A DNA stretch of 21,469 nucleotides from JBHENC01 sp051000345 (GTDB lineage: Bacteria > Acidobacteriota > Blastocatellia > Pyrinomonadales > Pyrinomonadaceae): positions 1 to 21,469 of the forward strand of contig JBPCOJ010000012.1 of assembly GCA_051000345.1 (NCBI GenBank), given 5' to 3'. The notes beneath the pieces were generated by a model. That model was not told the origin of the DNA. It did no database searches and was given only the letters and a program-made list of their open reading frames with translations. This document shows positions 16,615 to 21,469 of the stretch, one piece after another. The position numbers were made by a program, and so were the translations under genes. Each line of letters starts with the position of its first letter. Position 1 is the first letter of the stretch.

Positions 16615-16616
16615 AA

Positions 16617-18155
16617 TTAATTTACCTCTTCTTGCTGTGGGGGATTTCCGCTGACGATGTTGACGAGCCGTTTGAAACGATCATCAAACCCGTTCCAATT
16701 GCGATTCGTGTTGCCACCGAGCGTTACTTCAAAATTGTTTCCGGCCTGTTCCTCTATGTGCGCCCAGACGCGTTGGTGCGAAAAGAAAAAGACGGCGCAG
16801 AGCGTTAAGGCGAGCAGCACGAAACCGATGTAAACGACGCGCGAGCCGGGATCGCGTTGAATCGAGAGTATGTGCGCTGACGGAACCTTCTCGAAATCCG
16901 CGAGCCGGAATTTGTAACCGGCGACGGGCGCTCCGACGGGCGCACCAGAGGGCAAATCCATCCCGAACGCATACGCCGTTTTCTGCTCGCCTGCGGGCGT
17001 CGTGACACGAAGGAGCGCCGCCGGATTATTGTATTCGCCGGAAGCAGTCGCAGGCTGCCCGCCCTGCAAAGTAAAGTCAGGCAAAAAGCTTGCGAACTCG
17101 ATGCGCGTGCCGTCCGGCAAAGTCGTTTGCCCGTCGCGCTTAATCACAACGTCCTGCGCGGCGCTTCCATTCTCCGGCGTCAAATGCAAAGTGATATTGC
17201 GCGCATTACCGAGTGAAATAAAACTCGCTTGAAAAAGACGGTAGCCGCGATAATCGTAAGGATCGTTGAGATGCACGAGTGCTTCGCGCGTGCCGTATTC
17301 ATCTTTGATCTTGATGCGCGTCAGCCAATCAATCGTATTGTCCGCTGAAATCGGCCCGTTCTTTTTAATCACCTTTTGTTCGATGTCCGTGCATGTAATC
17401 GTGAACGGAAGTTGAAACGGCGTGCGCGTCATTTTATCGAGCTGAAAATTCACTTCCTGAATCTGCGCGGAAGTCTTGCCCGGCTGAAGCTGCATTTCGC
17501 CTGTGTGTCCGAACTGCGCGGTGAGAAAGCCGCCCGTAAAAATCGTTAGCAGCGCGACATGCACAGCATACGCGCCGAGACGATTCCAAGTGCCGTGTTC
17601 GGCAAAAACAAAAGTGCGATTGTTCTTTTCCGTGACGCGCGATTTCAGGCCGACGCTTTTGCAAGCGGCGGAAACTTGCGCGGCAACATCGTCGCGGCTC
17701 GCGCCCTTTACACGAAGCGTCGCGGTTTGCTTTTGCCCGCGCAGCCAATGCGCGGAAGCATCCAGTTTCGGGCGCGAGATGTATGTCCATGCGCCGGGAA
17801 AGCGATCAATCGAAGCGAGTATGATATTGAGCGACAGCACCAACAGCAGCACGTTGAAGTACCACGCGTGATAGATGTCGAAGAAGCCGAGGCTGCCGTA
17901 AAGAAGTTGCTGCGAGGGCGTCAAATCCGCGTAATACTTATCGAAGCCTTCGACGGATTGCTGCATAATCAGCATTCCGATCATCGACGCGACGACAAGC
18001 GTAATCAAGAGCGAAACGCCCAAACGCACCGAACTGAAAAGATTGAGCACGCGCGTGAGCACGGACGGCGCGGCGCGCTTCGCCGTCGTAGACGCAGGCG
18101 CAGCGGGCGCAGAGTTTGCGACTGTTTCTATTTTACTTCCGTTAACTGCTGACAT
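16617..18155 (-). CDS. resB: Cytochrome c biogenesis protein ResB/Ccs1
   Basis: ResB (512 aa) is the partner of CcsA in system II cytochrome c maturation. The two form the synthase that attaches heme to apocytochromes in the periplasm. After a Ser/Ala-rich N-terminus there are membrane helices near 43-65, 99-116 and 195-214, a large periplasmic domain (about 215-440) and a last helix near 440-462. The third helix follows AEHGTWNRLGAYAVH, which carries histidines where ResB proteins have conserved ones. Length and four-helix layout fit the family. The gene is first in a minus-strand unit, followed by ccsA (2-bp gap) and a TPR gene. A promoter is visible at 18276-18304. The ribosome site before ATG 18155 is A-rich and weak. 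Confidence 0.95.
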   Translation of the reverse strand: MSAVNGSKIETVANSAPAAPASTTAKRAAPSVLTRVLNLFSSVRLGVSLLITLVVASMIGMLIMQQSVEGFDKYYADLTPSQQLLYGSLGFFDIYHAWYFNVLLLVLSLNIILASIDRFPGAWTYISRPKLDASAHWLRGQKQTATLRVKGASRDDVAAQVSAACKSVGLKSRVTEKNNRTFVFAEHGTWNRLGAYAVHVALLTIFTGGFLTAQFGHTGEMQLQPGKTSAQIQEVNFQLDKMTRTPFQLPFTITCTDIEQKVIKKNGPISADNTIDWLTRIKIKDEYGTREALVHLNDPYDYRGYRLFQASFISLGNARNITLHLTPENGSAAQDVVIKRDGQTTLPDGTRIEFASFLPDFTLQGGQPATASGEYNNPAALLRVTTPAGEQKTAYAFGMDLPSGAPVGAPVAGYKFRLADFEKVPSAHILSIQRDPGSRVVYIGFVLLALTLCAVFFFSHQRVWAHIEEQAGNNFEVTLGGNTNRNWNGFDDRFKRLVNIVSGNPPQQEEVN

Positions 18156-18275
18156 TCTTTTTTAATTTGAACAAAACGAAATATGGCGATACAGGCGATC
18201 AACCTGTGGATTTGGCTTCTGGACTTTGACGAGGGAAAAACTTCTGTCATCGAACCTCTGCATTGGAGCGCCCAC

Positions 18276-18304
18276 ATCATAACGAATTACATCCGCTTCA
18301 TCAA
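18276..18304 (-). promoter_or_regulatory. Candidate promoter of resB-ccsA-TPR
   Basis: On the minus strand there is TTGATG (18304-18299, 4/6), a 17-bp spacer and TATGAT (18281-18276, 5/6). The expected start is near 18269, giving a leader of about 110 nt before resB. The rest of the 250-bp gap to the divergent TPR gene shows no clear promoter for the plus strand. Confidence 0.5.
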
Positions 18305-18405
18305 CTGCTTTCGCCTGCCCTGCGCAAGCGACCAGAACCGCACGCGCCGCACAAGCGTTCCGGCGTTTGCATTATGCCGCGCCACACAGTTATTTTACAT
18401 GCGGG

Positions 18406-19188
18406 ATGACCAAAAATATTCTACTCACAGTTGTCGGGACGATCTTAGGATTTATGCTCGGATTCCTCGCCGCCAACTCATTCAGCAAAGCGCTGACTCC
18501 GCCCGGAATTGTCGCGGAGACGATGTCGCCCGCGACGCCGCCCGCTGCCGCGCCGCCGCTCGATCCTGCCCAAACAAGCGGCAAGCTTCCGCCCAATCAT
18601 CCGAACATCAGCGGCGATGCGGCGACAGCAGACGGCGCGACAACAGCGGGCGCAACGAACATCACCGCAAATTCCGCGCAGGCGCAGTCCGCGATGGATC
18701 AAGCGGATCGTCAACCGCGCAGCTTCGACGCGCAGATGAGCGCCGCCGCAGTCTTTTATCAAGCGGGCGCGTTCGACAAGGCGGCGCTTTATTTGAGCCG
18801 CGCCCTTGCGATTAACCCGAACAACGCAGACGCGCTGACGGCGATGGGCGACACCAAATACGACGCCGGAGATTACACGAGCGCCGCATCATTCTACGAA
18901 CGTTCGCTCGCGCAAAGGCCGAATGATGTAGACGTGCGGACAGACCTCGGCAACACTTATTTCCAACGCACGCCGCCCGACTTTGACCGCGCCATCAACG
19001 AATATCGCAAAGCGCTTCAACTCGACCCGAAGCACGAAAAGACCTTGCAAAATCTCGCCGCCGCCGCACTGCGCAAAGGCGACAAACAAATTGCACGCGA
19101 CGCTGTTGAAAAACTCGCAAGCGTCAATCCATCCAATCAATTTGTCGCACGAATGCGCGCCGCATTGGAAAGCAATTCGACGCCGTAA
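18406..19188 (+). CDS. Membrane-anchored TPR protein, paralogue of the one at 14162-14935
   Basis: This 260-aa protein has an N-terminal membrane helix (about 5-24), a Pro/Ala/Thr-rich linker (30-100) and about four tetratricopeptide repeats (106-139, 140-173, 174-210 and 211-244). I start it at ATG 18406 because MTKNILL aligns with MTKENSL of the paralogue and puts the anchor at the N-terminus. A longer TTG start at 18367 exists but adds 13 unrelated residues. It is transcribed divergently from resB across a 250-bp gap. The context suggests a part in apocytochrome handling or assembly of the cytochrome complex, but no catalytic motif is present and this is inference. Confidence 0.85.
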   Translation: MTKNILLTVVGTILGFMLGFLAANSFSKALTPPGIVAETMSPATPPAAAPPLDPAQTSGKLPPNHPNISGDAATADGATTAGATNITANSAQAQSAMDQADRQPRSFDAQMSAAAVFYQAGAFDKAALYLSRALAINPNNADALTAMGDTKYDAGDYTSAASFYERSLAQRPNDVDVRTDLGNTYFQRTPPDFDRAINEYRKALQLDPKHEKTLQNLAAAALRKGDKQIARDAVEKLASVNPSNQFVARMRAALESNSTP

Positions 19189-19486
19189 AGTTTCTCCGCT
19201 GAAATTAACGAAACTGCTGCAACTTCTTGGCTTATGATTCTGGTAACTGTTCAGGTATCCGGCAGCACAATTATCATTCAGGGGGCGCTCATTTCCGTGT
19301 TGGTTGGAATCGGAATAACTCCAACTCCAAGTTAGCACAAAGCATGGCGTCCTTTTATATCATTCGGCGGCGCGTACTTGCCGTGCGAGAGGGCAGAATT
19401 AATTTCCTGCCCTCTCTCGGTATGGCGCGCGTATATAACGAAACGTCTCCGTGCGGATGACTTCGCTCTCGCGCATGACAATCCCG
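19189..19486. other. Convergent intergenic region
   Basis: This 298-bp gap lies between the ends of the plus-strand TPR gene and the minus-strand unknown gene. I found no supported coding or RNA gene in it. Its only clear structure is the hairpin at 19387-19416. Confidence 0.6.
19387..19416. terminator. Hairpin, probable weak bidirectional terminator
   Basis: GAGAGGGCAG (19387-19396) pairs perfectly with CTGCCCTCTC (19407-19416) around a ten-base AT-rich loop. It sits between two convergent genes, where a terminator is expected, but no T-tract follows on either strand, so intrinsic termination may be poor. Confidence 0.5.
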
Positions 19487-20176
19487 TTAGCTTTTTTCGC
19501 CGCCGATAATCTCTTTGACTTTGTCCGTCGCTTCCTTCATCTTCGGCCCCGGCGCCGGTGTTTTGTCCGCGTCCGCCGTGTCGCCCGACGGCACGTCGAA
19601 CTGGAACTTCTCCGCGTAAGCCGCCGGTTGATTGAGCACGTAAGCCCCGGTCACTTCCGAATAGAGTTCGCGCGCTTTCTCGGCGTTGATCTTTCCCGTC
19701 ACGATCTCGTGCATGAGGTTGAGGGCGAGAATGTTCGCCGCCTCCATGTCGCAACGCGCGGAGACTTCTCCCTTCGTGCGCTCGACGATGACGCTGCCGT
19801 CGTAGGCCGCCAACTCGCCGAGTTTCTCCGCGGGCACCTGATAGTCAATGAACTGCTCGATGACATCGGTGTGCGGGGCCGGAAAGTTATGTAGCACCTC
19901 ATCGCGGTAACAGATGGTGCGCTTCCACGGCCCGTTGTTGTACCAGATCAGGCGGCTCGCCATCGCCTCGTTCGGCGGGCCGTACTTGTCGAGGGTTTGT
20001 TCCGCCGCCTTCATGGACATTGGCGGCCAACTTTCGATGAGTGCCCGCACAGCACTCACGTCCGCGGCCGTCGGGGTCGCCTTCTCGCCGACCTCGCCGC
20101 CCGCCTCGATCTTCTGCGCGGCCATCGTGCCGGTCACGGCGACCTCCAATCGCTCTTTTGCTTCCCCAGCTTTCAT
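19487..20176 (-). CDS. Protein of unknown function next to a diheme-type cytochrome
   Basis: I cannot assign this 229-aa protein to a named family. It has no signal peptide, membrane helix, CxxCH or nucleotide-binding motif and should be cytosolic. The first 40 residues are charged and helical. The middle is a well-formed globular region with several Trp/Tyr/His residues (SRLIWYNNGPWKRT, then FPAPHTDVIEQFIDY). The tail is Lys/Pro/Glu-rich and helical. The start at ATG 20176 is chosen because GGGAG lies seven bases upstream; the frame is open further to 20260 without such a site. It follows the cytochrome gene on the same strand by 88 bp and is probably in its operon. Confidence 0.8.
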   Translation of the reverse strand: MKAGEAKERLEVAVTGTMAAQKIEAGGEVGEKATPTAADVSAVRALIESWPPMSMKAAEQTLDKYGPPNEAMASRLIWYNNGPWKRTICYRDEVLHNFPAPHTDVIEQFIDYQVPAEKLGELAAYDGSVIVERTKGEVSARCDMEAANILALNLMHEIVTGKINAEKARELYSEVTGAYVLNQPAAYAEKFQFDVPSGDTADADKTPAPGPKMKEATDKVKEIIGGEKS

Positions 20177-20264
20177 GACGTGTCTCCCTTTCGCTTTGAA
20201 ATTAACTTTTCCCCTTGTTGGGTCTTCAAGGCCGACGAGTAAAAGCGCGCTCGACAGCAAAACC

Positions 20265-21469
20265 TTATCGCGATGCTACTCGTGTTATTTTCATCCAGAT
20301 CATCCCAGCCGCAACAACGAGGAAGCCTCCCCATAGCGGAAAGCCGGAGCGCTGCTGCCGGTCGGCTGGCAGACTCATCGCCGCTTGATTCCTTTTGCCG
20401 GGCGAGTTGGTGTCGAGACCGCGCAGGAACTCCACCATATCGGCGCGCTGTGAAGCGTCGGCGATAGAAAACGCATGCGGCGCGCTGTCGCCGCGCGACG
20501 GGTCGAGCAGATTGTCCAGACTCGGAACCGAAGCGTCGTGCAGAAAGATATTCGTGCGGGCTAAATCGAGCAGCAGCGGCAGCGCGTTGCCGCGATGCTC
20601 GCCCCGAATGCTGGCATCCACCACAATCATCTTGTCGTCGAAGTTGCCCGGCGAGTTTAAGATCGGGCTGAGTTTGGAGTCGCCGCGCATCCCGGCGGGC
20701 GCGGGCGCGTAGCCTTTCCACATCGTTTTCAGATCAACCAGAGTGGGCGGCACGAATTTACTCTGGTCAGCATTGTGGCACTGCGTACAACTGGCACGGA
20801 AAGTTTCTCTGCCTCGTGCCGCCATATCCGCGTTGACCTTTGCTCCGGCGGGAGCTTGCAACTGGTCGAGATAAGCGTTCATATCGAGCAGTTTTTGATT
20901 GTCCACGCGCCGCCCGACAATACTTGCCGGATTACCGACGTTGCCGACCAGTTCGGCTTTGACGTAAGGAAAGCCGGTTACGCTGGTCTCTTGCAAAATC
21001 TTGGCGTAGTCGTCCGCCAATTGCTTACCGGCGGGACCGGCTTCCTTCTCCAAAAATTGTCGTCCTTCGGGCGTGAGCAGCGTCGTCGGGTCGAGGTTGG
21101 TTGTGTAAGAGCCGTTGCCGATGTCGTCCAACTTGCCGAACTCGCCAGCCGATCCGTATGGCGCGGCTAAATCCTGTCTGAATAAAGGAACATTCTTGAC
21201 CGAATTGCCGTTGCCGTCCTGCGTTTCGTCAAAAGTTCCGATTGGATAAAAAGCGGGATTGCTCAAATACGCATCAACTTCCGCTTCCGTCGAATTCGGA
21301 CCTAAACCCGACGGTGATCTACCGACGCTCACTCCCATAAATGTAAGCTGAAGGTTGGGATAAACGGCGCGTGAGTTGGCAGCCGTCGCCATCAATTTGC
21401 CGACGTTCAGAGTCAGCGCGGCGGGACCGTCAACGCGGCGACCGACCGAGCCGCCCGTTGGCATATTAT
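20265..21469 (-). CDS. Diheme-peroxidase/RoxA-like cytochrome c, N-terminus outside the window
   Basis: The frame is open to the right edge, so the first ATG inside (21464) is probably internal; about 401 codons are visible. One heme site, CTQCH, is encoded near 20789-20775. About 80 residues later comes FLHDASVPSLDNLLDP, followed by MVEFLRGLDT. The HDASVP-type motif resembles the HDGSVPTL stretch after the C-terminal heme in the diheme cytochrome c peroxidase / RoxA superfamily. By analogy a first heme should lie beyond the edge. Two similar GRRVD segments occur, near 21441 and 20913. The C-terminus has a membrane helix (LWGGFLVVAAGMIWM) followed by basic residues, so the protein is likely tail-anchored with the heme domain in the periplasm. 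Peroxidase, oxygenase or simple electron-carrier function cannot be separated here. Confidence 0.8.
   Translation of the reverse strand, partial: NMPTGGSVGRRVDGPAALTLNVGKLMATAANSRAVYPNLQLTFMGVSVGRSPSGLGPNSTEAEVDAYLSNPAFYPIGTFDETQDGNGNSVKNVPLFRQDLAAPYGSAGEFGKLDDIGNGSYTTNLDPTTLLTPEGRQFLEKEAGPAGKQLADDYAKILQETSVTGFPYVKAELVGNVGNPASIVGRRVDNQKLLDMNAYLDQLQAPAGAKVNADMAARGRETFRASCTQCHNADQSKFVPPTLVDLKTMWKGYAPAPAGMRGDSKLSPILNSPGNFDDKMIVVDASIRGEHRGNALPLLLDLARTNIFLHDASVPSLDNLLDPSRGDSAPHAFSIADASQRADMVEFLRGLDTNSPGKRNQAAMSLPADRQQRSGFPLWGGFLVVAAGMIWMKITRVASR

Noticed and set aside
18183..18815. Plus-strand frame of 210 codons starting in the resB/TPR gap
   Set aside because: Its second half overlaps the real TPR gene in another frame and is Arg/Ser-rich low-quality sequence. 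Its first part shows no domain or ribosome site.
1..21469. tRNA, rRNA, CRISPR, insertion sequence or attachment site
   Set aside because: I scanned for cloverleaf-like segments, regular short repeats and transposase motifs and saw none.

Overview
The window is a GC-rich (estimated high-50s % GC), densely coding piece of a Gram-negative-type bacterial chromosome. A lipobox protein, a ResB/CcsA (system II) cytochrome c maturation pair and several periplasmic multiheme cytochromes all point to a diderm. A transaldolase/phosphoglucose isomerase fusion next to transketolase, together with this mix of electron-transfer families, would fit an Acidobacteriota relative (for example Blastocatellia). 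That placement is inference from gene content only and was not tested by search.

Layout. (1) 1-3777, minus strand: transketolase followed by a bifunctional transaldolase/glucose-6-phosphate isomerase that runs off the left edge. (2) 3778-4275: a 498-bp divergent control region with one plausible promoter in each direction and a small inverted repeat. (3) 4276-10011, plus strand: three genes for an unusual redox system. The first is a membrane protein with two cyclic-nucleotide-binding domains, a four-cluster ferredoxin domain and a probable diheme cytochrome b. The second is a fusion of a cytoplasmic FHA domain to a periplasmic seven-heme cytochrome. The third is a membrane-anchored ferredoxin/thioredoxin-reductase-like flavoprotein. 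(4) 10030-10084: a perfect 21-bp-stem bidirectional terminator. (5) 10114-18155, minus strand, converging on it: resB, ccsA, a TPR protein, two overlapping nine-heme membrane-anchored cytochromes, a tetraheme cytochrome interrupted by an in-frame TAG, and a small lipoprotein. (6) 18406-19188, plus strand: a second TPR protein, paralogous to the first. (7) 19487-21469, minus strand: a conserved-looking protein of unknown function and the C-terminal part of a diheme-peroxidase-like cytochrome c that runs off the right edge.

How the genes could work together (inference). NAD(P)H or quinol electrons could pass through the flavoprotein and iron-sulfur domains, across the membrane by the predicted b hemes, and into a periplasmic cytochrome pool of up to 29 c-type hemes encoded between 6853 and 13956. 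The CcsA/ResB pair would mature these cytochromes. Cyclic-nucleotide-binding and FHA (phosphothreonine-binding) domains are fused directly to electron carriers, which suggests that electron flow itself, rather than only transcription, is signal-controlled. This is the most interesting content of the window.
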